A DNA stretch of 6,659 nt from a bacterium (GTDB lineage Bacteria > Bdellovibrionota_C > UBA2361 > SZUA-149). The position numbers and the translations under genes were made by a program. This document shows, piece by piece, positions 1-5,931 of the stretch. The notes below the pieces were generated by a model. The model did not search any database, was not told the DNA's origin, and worked only from the letters and a program-made list of their open reading frames with translations. Numbering within the stretch: the first letter of the stretch is position 1; the number at the start of each line of letters is the position of its first letter. The stretch spans positions 1-6,659 of the forward strand of contig QIGM01000487.1 in NCBI GenBank assembly GCA_003230795.1, given 5' to 3'.

Positions 1-960
1 GACGCATCTCGTTTCCAGTCTCGTTGGAAAAAACCCAATGCTAGAGGTGAGTTTAGTACTGCCTCTTCGGTGCTCGATAAGGGGCTTAATAAGCCTCGCC
101 TTTCGAATTATCTCGCTGATACTAACGAGATACCTGAACTTACTCCCACTACAGATACTCGTTCTCGTTCCGTAAGCTTTTCGGAGGATCTTGAGATCGG
201 CGGTGGTGGAGTGAGCTGGCTTTCAGGGCCGGCCTACGTAGAGTCCCTTGACCAAATGATTGCTGTTACCACAGCGCTTTCTGATTGCGGTGCACGCTTC
301 GTGCGAGCAAAAGCGTACTGGGCCGAGTCGAAGAAAAATGACTTTCAGCGTCATCTTCATGCTGGCCTTAAGGTGTTGAGTTCAACTGCTGCGCATTTCG
401 ATCTTAAGGTCGTCTCTGAGATCACCTCTTTAGAGGATCTTCCACTACTAGAGAAATATGCAGATGTAATTGAAGTTCCGCCGGAATTAGCGAGCGACTA
501 TCGATTACTCGGTGAACTTGGCTACCTTGCAAAGCCAATCATTCTTAACAGGCACCCGATGATGAGCATTGAGCGATTTCTCTCTATGCTTGAGTGTCTT
601 GAAAGAGGGAAGATGGCAAAAGTGATTCTAGCCGATAATGGGATGCAGAGTTCGGATCCCTATGTGGCGAGCTTGCTAGACCTCTCTAGTATTATTCAAC
701 TCCGCCAACAAGCGAACTGTCCTGTCTTGGTTAATTGTTCGGTGCTGGCGAGTTCCCCGGAAACGGTTGAAGATATGGCCGTTGCTGCTGTTGCTGCTGG
801 AGCAGATGGTGTGTTGGCCGATATTGATATCGGAGCGCAGCGCGGAAACTCGCGTGCCTTGCTTCCGCTACAGCTTAATGGAGTGATGCAGCGAACGAGT
901 GCACTCAAGTGTACGCTCAACGCTTTAGCTCGCCACAAGTACAATAGTCATTACAAGTGA
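1..960 (+). CDS. DAHP synthase-like protein, probably inactive (5' partial)
   Basis: The frame is open to the left edge, so the gene probably starts upstream; the first start codon inside the window is GTG at 70, without a well-placed ribosome site. The first 70 or so visible residues are polar and low in complexity, like a linker. From about base 205 the protein aligns without large gaps to type I-beta 3-deoxy-7-phosphoheptulonate synthases, the TIM-barrel enzymes that join PEP and erythrose 4-phosphate in the shikimate pathway: GPxxVES, the LDLSSI segment and AAGADG are all kept. The active-site motifs are not: GPC reads GPA, KPRTS reads WAESK, LKRG reads LNRH, CERG reads ADNG, DPSH reads NCSV and EVH reads DID. 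The metal-binding Cys, His and Asp are gone and Glu is Asp. I infer a non-catalytic paralog with a binding or regulatory role. The fold call is firm; the function is unknown. NeuB/KdsA-like members were considered and fit less well. Confidence 0.8.
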   Translation, partial: DASRFQSRWKKPNARGEFSTASSVLDKGLNKPRLSNYLADTNEIPELTPTTDTRSRSVSFSEDLEIGGGGVSWLSGPAYVESLDQMIAVTTALSDCGARFVRAKAYWAESKKNDFQRHLHAGLKVLSSTAAHFDLKVVSEITSLEDLPLLEKYADVIEVPPELASDYRLLGELGYLAKPIILNRHPMMSIERFLSMLECLERGKMAKVILADNGMQSSDPYVASLLDLSSIIQLRQQANCPVLVNCSVLASSPETVEDMAVAAVAAGADGVLADIDIGAQRGNSRALLPLQLNGVMQRTSALKCTLNALARHKYNSHYK

Positions 961-963
961 TGA

Positions 964-1590
964 CTACGCGGCTTGGTTGGCGATGTACATCACCTGTTCT
1001 ACGAACTGTCGTGTAGACTTTCTTGGGGGTACGCCCTTGTAGCGTTCGACGAGGCTGGGGCCGGCTCGGTAAGCGGCGATCGCTAGTTTTTTATCGCCGT
1101 CAAAGCGGTCCAGTAGATATCGTAGGTAACGAGTTCCTCCGACGATATTTTCAATAGGGTCGTGTGGATTTTGGATTCCCATTTCTTGGGCGGTGCTGGG
1201 CATTAATTGCATTAGCCCGACTGCGCCATGGGGTGAGACAATGGTAGAATCAAAGTCTGAACCGACAGCAATCACCGCCCAGACCAGAGAGGCCTTTACG
1301 TTGTATTGTTTGCTTGCGGATAATACGCCTTCCCAAATTTCCTGTCGTGTTGGCGGTCCCTTGGGCTTCTCCTCAAATAGAGCAGTTCGCAATGCTTGAG
1401 GGATTTGAGAGATTATTGAATAAAAACTCTGATAGGTCGCATTACTAGGTGTCGCAATAAAGAGCGGTAGGCTGAGTACCATCAAACCACACAGCACCTT
1501 TACGCACATATTGCGAAAAGAACGCTGTCCTTGTCTTCGCGAAAGACTTCCGGCGAAACGACGAGGAGTATTTGAAATTAACCTATCCAC
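964..1590 (-). CDS. Exported lytic-transglycosylase-fold protein lacking the catalytic Glu
   Basis: A 208-residue protein if started at GTG 1590; an ATG at 1507-1509 (Met28) would directly precede the export signal and is a reasonable alternative, and neither has a clear ribosome site. Residues 28-51 form a signal peptide (Lys, then a hydrophobic core, ending SNA before TYQ). Residues about 84-205 are an SLT domain (lysozyme-like fold, family 1 lytic transglycosylases that cleave peptidoglycan): VSPHGAVGLMQLMPSTA, NIVGGTRYLRYLLDRF and AAYRAGP are clear family landmarks. The catalytic Glu of the usual ES motif is Gly110 (GGT at 1261-1263, in VGSDF), the Asn of AYNAG is Arg175, and the Glu before Thr in the C-terminal ETxxYV motif is Ser192. 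Cleavage by the usual mechanism is therefore unlikely; peptidoglycan binding or a structural role is my inference. It ends 3 bases from the convergent DAHP-synthase-like gene. Confidence 0.85.
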   Translation of the reverse strand: MDRLISNTPRRFAGSLSRRQGQRSFRNMCVKVLCGLMVLSLPLFIATPSNATYQSFYSIISQIPQALRTALFEEKPKGPPTRQEIWEGVLSASKQYNVKASLVWAVIAVGSDFDSTIVSPHGAVGLMQLMPSTAQEMGIQNPHDPIENIVGGTRYLRYLLDRFDGDKKLAIAAYRAGPSLVERYKGVPPRKSTRQFVEQVMYIANQAA

Positions 1591-1902
1591 TATCCTTACT
1601 CTTACAACCTCTTTATTCTAGAGCGTATCCAGTATCAATTCGGATTCACTCTTAGTAGTAATCGAAAAAACTGCCATACTTCATGATACCGCGAGGAGTG
1701 TTCGGTAGAAAGAAGGGGAAATCGTATTTACCCGTAGGGGATTCCCTCAAAGTGGCTTTTTTTTGTATATTTGTGCCCGAATCTGTACGTTTGAGCTGCC
1801 AAATCAGGACACTTTTTCAACACCTCACTAGATCATCGGAGTTATTTGTAGTGAGGTTTAGAATCTAGGCCGCTATTTTTAACGTATTTCTCAGGCATTA
1901 CA
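1591..1902. other. Divergent intergenic region
   Basis: This 312-base spacer separates the outward-facing starts of the transglycosylase-like gene and the glycosyltransferase, so it should carry promoters for both, but I find no -35/-10 pair with good spacing on either strand. It contains a T8 run at 1757-1764 and a 9-base inverted repeat at 1822-1857 (own entry). An open frame at 1683-1868 has no family resemblance and I do not regard it as a gene. Confidence 0.6.
1822..1857. repeat. 9-base inverted repeat upstream of the glycosyltransferase
   Basis: ACCTCACTA at 1822-1830 is matched perfectly by TAGTGAGGT at 1849-1857 across an 18-base spacer, 45 bases before the glycosyltransferase start. 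The two half-sites lie about two helical turns apart (27 bases from left arm to left end of the right arm), which would suit a dimeric regulator, or a leader hairpin if transcription starts upstream. No run of T follows, so it is not a simple terminator. Function is inference. Confidence 0.35.
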
Positions 1903-2925
1903 TTGCATAAAGTCCCGAAAATTAGCCTTCTCTTACCGGTTAGGAATGGAGAACAAACATTGAAAGCGGCGGTGCTTAGTTTGCTTAGTCAAACTGAGCC
2001 CGACTTTGAGCTCGTAATTGTCGATGATAATTCCACCGACTCGTCAGTTTCTCTTTCAGCTTCCTTAGCGAAAGAGGACTCTCGTGTTCGCGTATTGAGA
2101 AGCCCTGGCGTAGGAATTGCCGCTGCGCTACGTCATGGATTTTATAGTACAAATGGGCGCTATGTCGCGCGCATGGATTGTGACGATATCTCCGAGCCTG
2201 AGCGTCTTGAATTGCAAGCGCAGTATTTGGACGCCACGCCTGGGGTCGGAGTCGTAGCGACATGCGTGAAGCATTGTGCGGGTGATACCGCTTCCGAGGG
2301 TATGGCTGAATTCGTATCTTGGAATAATTCACTGCTCTCTTCACAAGAGATCTATCAGGCGCGTTTCATCGAATCTCCGCTAGTTCATCCGAGCGTGATG
2401 TTTCGACGAGAGGTGGGATCGCGCTTTGGTTTGTGGCTTTCGGGTAGTATTCCGGAAGACTACGAACTTTGGCTTCGATGGATGGAGTCGGGTGTGCGCT
2501 TTGCGAAATTACCTCAGGAATTACTTCAGTGGGTTGATTCACCTAGGAGGGCGAGTAGAATCTCAGAGAGTTATAGCGTTGAATCATTTTACCGAGTGAA
2601 ATCTCCTTATCTTGCACGCTACATCAGGCGAAAGAATTCTTTAAATCGCTCATTAATGATACTCGGAGCCGGACGCGAGGCTCGTAAAAGAGTTCGCTAT
2701 CTTATGGAGCACGGAATAAGAATACATTCTTGGATTGATGTGGATCCGAAAAAGATTGGAAGGTACTATGAGGGTTCTCCCGTTATCGCACTAAGTGAGC
2801 TACCTCGGCCTCAGGATGCTATGGTGCTTTACTTTGTCTCTAGTCGTGGGCAAAGAGGGCGCTCCGAAGAGCTGCTGCGGTCGTTCTCTTACCGAAATGG
2901 CTCGGATTATATTTCTTGTGCTTGA
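1903..2925 (+). CDS. Family 2 glycosyltransferase with C-terminal Rossmann-like domain
   Basis: A 340-residue cytosolic protein without membrane segments. Residues 1-235 are a GT-A domain of the GT2 family, which transfers sugars from nucleotide-sugars during polysaccharide or glycan assembly: ISLLLPVRNGE at the N-terminus, VIVDDNSTD (Asp41, Asp42) for the nucleotide, MDCDD (Asp92, Asp94, Asp95) as the metal-binding DxD region, and EDYELW (Glu185, Asp186) in the acidic catalytic-base position. Residues about 250-340 form a second domain that starts with a strand and GAG loop (Gly255, Gly257), continues with WIDVDPKKIGR and ends NGSDYISCA, resembling a dinucleotide-binding Rossmann fold; I recall this tail in other bacterial GT2 proteins. 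The start is TTG at 1903, chosen because the conserved first strand follows at once and CAGG at 1892-1895 can serve as a weak ribosome site. Donor, acceptor and product cannot be told from the sequence. Confidence 0.88.
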   Translation: MHKVPKISLLLPVRNGEQTLKAAVLSLLSQTEPDFELVIVDDNSTDSSVSLSASLAKEDSRVRVLRSPGVGIAAALRHGFYSTNGRYVARMDCDDISEPERLELQAQYLDATPGVGVVATCVKHCAGDTASEGMAEFVSWNNSLLSSQEIYQARFIESPLVHPSVMFRREVGSRFGLWLSGSIPEDYELWLRWMESGVRFAKLPQELLQWVDSPRRASRISESYSVESFYRVKSPYLARYIRRKNSLNRSLMILGAGREARKRVRYLMEHGIRIHSWIDVDPKKIGRYYEGSPVIALSELPRPQDAMVLYFVSSRGQRGRSEELLRSFSYRNGSDYISCA

Positions 2926-3047
2926 GCGAGATAGTGGCGAAATGAGACGTTTAGTCTTGAATTAGGGGAAACTCAGATTCGAGCTTCTGACATTCGTTAG
3001 ATTTGTTTGGTAAAACGCAGTGATTTCTGTGTCTTTGGCGTTCTGCT

Positions 3048-3086
3048 GCCACTCTAAAAAGGGGTGGCTAGCTCGGGGAATTTTTT
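3048..3086 (+). terminator. Weak terminator-like hairpin after the glycosyltransferase
   Basis: GCCACTCT (3048-3055) can pair with GGGGTGGC (3061-3068) over a loop of five A, with two G-U pairs. A T6 run follows at 3081-3086, but 12 bases later, too far for a standard intrinsic terminator. It lies about 120 bases beyond the glycosyltransferase stop and 78 bases before the antiporter start, so it could equally be a leader structure of the antiporter message. Confidence 0.3.
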
Positions 3087-3152
3087 GTGAGTTTGAAGCG
3101 TACTAAGAGGATGGTGCTGGGTGAAGGATCTCGGGTGGGAACTGTATGTTAG
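3087..3152 (+). CDS. Possible 21-residue leader peptide overlapping the antiporter start
   Basis: A GTG at 3087 preceded by GGGGA at 3075-3079 (7-base gap) opens a 21-codon frame, MSLKRTKRMVLGEGSRVG plus TVC, whose TAG stop at 3150-3152 overlaps the antiporter's ATG at 3146-3148. Such overlap can couple translation of the two frames. The peptide is basic and matches nothing I recognise. It may be chance; the overlap and plausible ribosome site are the only support. Confidence 0.22.
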   Translation: MSLKRTKRMVLGEGSRVGTVC

Positions 3153-4972
3153 GTGATGAAATTCACATACCGATGATGTCAATAGTGACGGCTATTTTTG
3201 TAGGCGTCATGTTGCTCGTCATTTCTAGACGTTTCAATATTCCAGGCATTGTCTTACTGCTTATCGGCGGTATCGTTTGCGGTCCGCTCGGCCTTCAGCT
3301 CGTAGATCCCACTAGTCTAGGGCAAGGGCTAAGAGTAATTGCTTCGCTTGGTATCGGTTTGATCCTTTTTGAAGGCGGACTTACGCTTGATGTTAACGGA
3401 TATTCCTCGGCTTCCAATGTCATAAAACGCCTTCTCTCTGTGGGAGTGCTTGTCACTTGGCTTACGACCACCTTGGCTCTTCTATTGATTTTCGATCTGT
3501 CGATATCGATCGCTTTAGTCTCTGGAAGTCTAGTGATAGTCACCGGGCCGACCGTAATAGCACCGCTGCTTAAACGAATTCGAGTAACGAAACGATTGCA
3601 CAATATCCTCCATTGGGAGGGCGTGCTTATTGATCCAATAGGTGTGTTTGTTGCACTCCTATGCTTCGAATGGATCGCAACAGACAGCGGAGAGACTGCG
3701 CTTATCAACTTCGGGTTGCGCGTCATTGTCGGCCTGGCCTTCGGTCTTATTGGTGGAATGGCTGTGTATTACGCGGAACGGACCCGGTTTGTACCAGAGA
3801 ATATGATTAACGTATTCGCTTTGGCGAGTGCGATATTCATTTTTGGGATGACCGAAGCAGTCCTTAATGAAGCGGGCCTGCTCGCTGTCACAGTTGCCGG
3901 CTTTGTTTTGGGGGTTATGCAGCCTGTTCGGCTTGAGCAAATCAGGGAGTTTAAAGCCGAAATAACAGACCTACTGATTGGAACGCTGTTCATTCTTCTT
4001 GCGTCTCGACTTAGCTTTGATCAGTTCGAGTCCTTCGGGATTCGAGGGCTCTGCGTGGTCTTGATCGTAATGTTCATCGTGCGGCCACTCAATATTTTCG
4101 CCTGTACGTTTGGCTCTGATTTGAATTGGCGTGAGAAACTCTTTCTTAGTTGGGTTGCTCCGCGTGGAATTGTTGCGGCTTCGATGGCCTCTATTTTTGT
4201 TCTCAGTGGAAAACTGGCTGCGGACAGTCCCGATCCTAGATTTATCGAAACTTTTGTTTATTCAGTCATTATCGCTACCATCTTACTCCAGGGATTTACT
4301 GCAGGATGGCTCGCTCGACTTCTCGGATTATACGAGCCAGTTCGCAGAGGTTGGTTGATTGTTGGTGCTCATCCGCTTGGTTGTGAGATTGCTCGGTTCA
4401 TTAATGGTTCAACCGGTGCAGATGTAATTCTTATCGATACGAATGCGAGCGCGGTGTCTGCTGCTCAAGATGAGGGCCTCACCGCGATACTTGGAGATGC
4501 GCGAAGTCCTGACGCACATGATTTTGACGAGCTTTCAGATCTCCACACCGTGGGACATGTGTTGGCGCTTACCGACAATGAGGACTTAAATACCTTGGTT
4601 TGTCGCGAGTGGGGATTACTTCTCGGCCCACAAAATGTCTATCGTTGGGGACGAATCACGACCCGCTCAATAGAAAACAAGAGCGCCTCTGGCGTTTTAG
4701 TCTGGTCTGATTTGCCCAAGCCTTCGTTAATTGCAGATGCACTTTCTCAAGGTGCGGTGAGCCTGTTCGAAAGCAACGCGTATCAAGATGATGCTAACGA
4801 AACACGAACGCCTATTGTTTCGGTGAGTGGTGATCGTGTCGTGATGGATCCTCCGTCTATTCCAAACGTGAATGTGGAAGCCTTCGGGCGTACGCTTTAC
4901 TTGAAGCAAGAGCTTGAGGTCTATGATTCTGAATTAAATCCGACCTCGACGCAGGAAATCGGCAAGCGTTAG
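3146..4972 (+). CDS. CPA1-type Na+(K+)/H+ antiporter with TrkA-N-like domain
   Basis: A 608-residue inner-membrane protein. Residues 10-390 hold roughly twelve hydrophobic helices of a Na+/H+ exchanger of the NhaP group, which swaps cytosolic Na+ or K+ for protons. Landmarks are LFEGGL after the third helix, TGPTVIAPLLKRIR (from Thr133) in an unwound helix, WEGVLIDPIG with the presumed ion-binding Asp163, and APRGIVAASMASIF (Arg340) in a late helix. The Asn-Asp pair of many NHE/NhaP proteins is Ile-Asp here; I recall this as normal for the subgroup carrying a TrkA-N tail. Residues 402-520 form that cytosolic domain: WLIVGAHPLGCEIA (Gly407, Gly412), VILIDTN, GDARSPD and LALTDNEDLNTL, a nucleotide-binding-like fold that may gate transport. 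The last 85 residues are less conserved. Start is ATG 3146 with GGTGGGA at 3134-3140. It stands apart from its neighbours, with no obvious operon partner. Ion preference cannot be read from the sequence. Confidence 0.9.
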   Translation: MLGDEIHIPMMSIVTAIFVGVMLLVISRRFNIPGIVLLLIGGIVCGPLGLQLVDPTSLGQGLRVIASLGIGLILFEGGLTLDVNGYSSASNVIKRLLSVGVLVTWLTTTLALLLIFDLSISIALVSGSLVIVTGPTVIAPLLKRIRVTKRLHNILHWEGVLIDPIGVFVALLCFEWIATDSGETALINFGLRVIVGLAFGLIGGMAVYYAERTRFVPENMINVFALASAIFIFGMTEAVLNEAGLLAVTVAGFVLGVMQPVRLEQIREFKAEITDLLIGTLFILLASRLSFDQFESFGIRGLCVVLIVMFIVRPLNIFACTFGSDLNWREKLFLSWVAPRGIVAASMASIFVLSGKLAADSPDPRFIETFVYSVIIATILLQGFTAGWLARLLGLYEPVRRGWLIVGAHPLGCEIARFINGSTGADVILIDTNASAVSAAQDEGLTAILGDARSPDAHDFDELSDLHTVGHVLALTDNEDLNTLVCREWGLLLGPQNVYRWGRITTRSIENKSASGVLVWSDLPKPSLIADALSQGAVSLFESNAYQDDANETRTPIVSVSGDRVVMDPPSIPNVNVEAFGRTLYLKQELEVYDSELNPTSTQEIGKR

Positions 4973-4982
4973 ACTTTGTTCT

Positions 4983-4990
4983 AAAGGAGG
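4983..4990 (+). promoter_or_regulatory. Orphan Shine-Dalgarno sequence
   Basis: AAAGGAGG, close to a perfect ribosome-binding sequence, lies 10 bases after the antiporter stop, but no ATG, GTG or TTG follows at a usable distance; the nearest in-range triplet is ATA at 5000. An in-frame GTG at 5021, inside the hairpin, opens 27 codons to a TGA at 5102-5104. It could be a relic of a lost downstream gene or chance. Confidence 0.25.
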
Positions 4991-5000
4991 CAAGCCGAGA

Positions 5001-5040
5001 TAAATAAAACTGATAGCTACGTGGGACACGTAGCTATCAG
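5001..5040 (-). terminator. Rho-independent terminator for the 144-residue membrane protein gene
   Basis: CTGATAGCTACGTG (5010-5023) and CACGTAGCTATCAG (5027-5040) form a perfect 14-base stem with a three-base loop. On the minus strand the stem is followed directly by TTTTATTTAT, the T-rich tract of an intrinsic terminator, 43 bases past the stop codon of the gene at 5084-5518. On the plus strand no T run follows, so it is poorly suited to end the antiporter message, though the stem could still protect its 3' end. Confidence 0.8.
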
Positions 5041-5083
5041 CGGTAAGCCTGACAAAGAGAATGACAATTGGGGATTTAAGAAA

Positions 5084-5518
5084 TTAAAAATTATAGCTGT
5101 CTGAATCCCAATCATCTCTTTCTCTGCTAGAGCTTCTAGAACCACTCTTTCCTTTCTGTTTTCGGGGAACTGGTGTCGGATCTTTAAAGACTGAAGTGTT
5201 GTCTTTTGGCTTCATCAGCAAGCTGATAATCAGTCCAATAAAAGCCAACAACAGCGGTCCTATTATTAACAACTTTATTGAAAAGACCGCGTCTCCTTCG
5301 GGCACTCGATTAGGTTTGCGGAATGCTCTGAGTGGCTGAGGTTCTTCTTCTACCTCCGCCGGAGCATTAGCTTGTTCTGCTGGGGGAGCATTTTGCGCTC
5401 TCGCAGCTGAAGTGCTGAATCCTACCGAGACAACTGACAAGGCAAGGGCAACAACAAGAGTATGACCTGACTCTTTCAGTCGCACGTAGCCACTACCTTC
5501 GGCACATGTCGTCCACAT
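5084..5518 (-). CDS. Small single-pass membrane protein of unknown function
   Basis: A 144-residue protein that I do not recognise. The start is ATG at 5516-5518, chosen because AAGGAGG sits 7 bases upstream; the same frame runs further up to 5605 but that extension lacks a ribosome site and encodes no recognised domain. Order of parts: a signal-peptide-like segment (residues about 20-41, hydrophobic, ending AARA before QNA), a Pro/Ala/Glu-rich stretch with three consecutive Glu, a conserved-looking RKPNRVPEGDAVFS segment, one membrane helix (SIKLLIIGPLLLAFIGLII region), and a 40-residue tail rich in Lys, Arg and Ser ending in an acidic DDWDSDSYNF. If the signal is cleaved, the acidic linker faces the periplasm and the tail the cytosol. 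It lies 413 bases downstream of tatC on the same strand, with a repeat between, so a shared transcript is doubtful. A strong terminator follows it. Confidence 0.75.
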   Translation of the reverse strand: MWTTCAEGSGYVRLKESGHTLVVALALSVVSVGFSTSAARAQNAPPAEQANAPAEVEEEPQPLRAFRKPNRVPEGDAVFSIKLLIIGPLLLAFIGLIISLLMKPKDNTSVFKDPTPVPRKQKGKSGSRSSSRERDDWDSDSYNF

Positions 5519-5525
5519 GACACTA

Positions 5526-5532
5526 CCTCCTT
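5526..5532 (-). promoter_or_regulatory. Ribosome-binding site that sets the start at 5518
   Basis: The minus strand reads AAGGAGG, then 7 bases, then ATG at 5518. This near-ideal site decides in favour of the 144-residue product rather than the longer 173-residue frame starting at 5605. Confidence 0.85.
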
Positions 5533-5563
5533 GATACGAGAAAAAAATGAAAAGATAAAAACG

Positions 5564-5618
5564 ACGAGTCCGCCCGAATATATCTTTGGTTCGGGCTAGA
5601 ACCATATTTCTCGACTCG
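5564..5618 (-). promoter_or_regulatory. Nested and competing hairpins in the leader of the membrane protein gene
   Basis: GCCCGAA (5572-5578) pairs perfectly with TTCGGGC (5590-5596), enclosed by CGAGTC (5565-5570) with GACTCG (5613-5618). A third hairpin, TGGTTC (5587-5592) with GAACCA (5599-5604), shares bases 5590-5592 with the first, so the two exclude each other. All lie 46-100 bases before the gene's start and are followed on the minus strand by a T-rich stretch and then the ribosome site. This could be an attenuator or leader switch, or operator half-sites; no known riboswitch class is recognised. Confidence 0.35.
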
Positions 5619-5830
5619 CCATCAGAGGGTAGTCTCGGGAGAAACTACTTTTGATGTACACTTCTCAAGGAGCACAGCTCGGCATGGTTCACTTGGTCCA
5701 AGAGAGTTTCTTAGAAAGAACAATGCGTGGATCCCTATGCTTACGGACGTGAAGGAGTTAATCAAGTCTAGTTTTTGGGGAATTTGTAATAATTTGGATG
5801 AAGTTCGGATTTGTGCGACTGGGGTAGGTA
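5606..5830. other. Intergenic DNA with a long uninterrupted plus-strand frame
   Basis: Part of the 413-base gap between tatC and the small membrane protein gene. On the plus strand one frame has no stop from 5551 to 5907 (119 codons), with its only ATG at 5737, giving 57 residues that run into the palindromic repeat and end at TAG 5908-5910. A minus-strand frame (5622-5855) is also open. Neither matches a family I know and neither has a persuasive start. It may be a decayed gene or non-coding leader sequence. Confidence 0.35.
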
Positions 5831-5903
5831 TTGAAATTAACCGCAGAGGACGCAAAGGACGCAGAGTAAGAGTCTATGAGCCCTACTCTGCGGTTAATTT
5901 CAA
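5831..5903. repeat. Palindromic repeat element with 9-base tandem units
   Basis: TTGAAATTAACCGCAGAG (5831-5848) is matched perfectly by its reverse complement at 5886-5903, an 18-base stem enclosing 37 bases. Inside the left half are three 9-base units: CGCAGAGGA, CGCAAAGGA and CGCAGAGTA (5842-5868). The third unit can also pair with TACTCTGCG (5884-5892), so two hairpins compete for the right arm. Repeats of the CCGCAGAGGACGCAGAG type are, from memory, widely dispersed between genes in many environmental bacteria, in the manner of REP or miniature mobile elements. It lies 28 bases past the tatC stop, where it could also stabilise or end that transcript. No protein-coding transposase is nearby. 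Confidence 0.7.
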
Positions 5904-5931
5904 ATTCTAGTTAGGATGTATCGACGCCTTG

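Noticed and set aside
1615..1638. TTGATA and TAGAAT on the minus strand as a promoter for the transglycosylase-like gene
   Set aside because: The hexamers are only 12 bases apart, too close for a sigma-70 promoter; alternative spacings give poor -35 or -10 matches.
1745..1764. T8 run as an intrinsic terminator
   Set aside because: The only upstream stem is about four pairs and ten bases away, and no plus-strand gene ends there.
1683..1868. A 61-codon plus-strand frame in the spacer before the glycosyltransferase
   Set aside because: No ribosome site, no recognisable domain, and it occupies the region expected to hold two divergent promoters.
4349..4384. Incomplete GxGxxG loop in the antiporter's TrkA-N-like domain as a sign of lost function
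   Set aside because: As I recall, antiporters of this subgroup commonly have a similar non-canonical loop, so it is not evidence of decay.
5587..5604. GGTTC and GAACC as part of a tRNA
   Set aside because: No cloverleaf, acceptor stem or anticodon arm can be drawn around it on either strand.
5519..5605. Upstream extension of the small membrane protein to a start at 5605
   Set aside because: An AAGGAGG site 7 bases before the ATG at 5518 gives a better start, and the extension would place an odd, non-signal segment ahead of the export signal and cover the leader hairpins.
5622..5855. A 77-codon minus-strand frame between tatC and the small membrane protein gene
   Set aside because: It starts within the palindromic repeat and resembles no protein; this is more likely chance coding in non-genic DNA.
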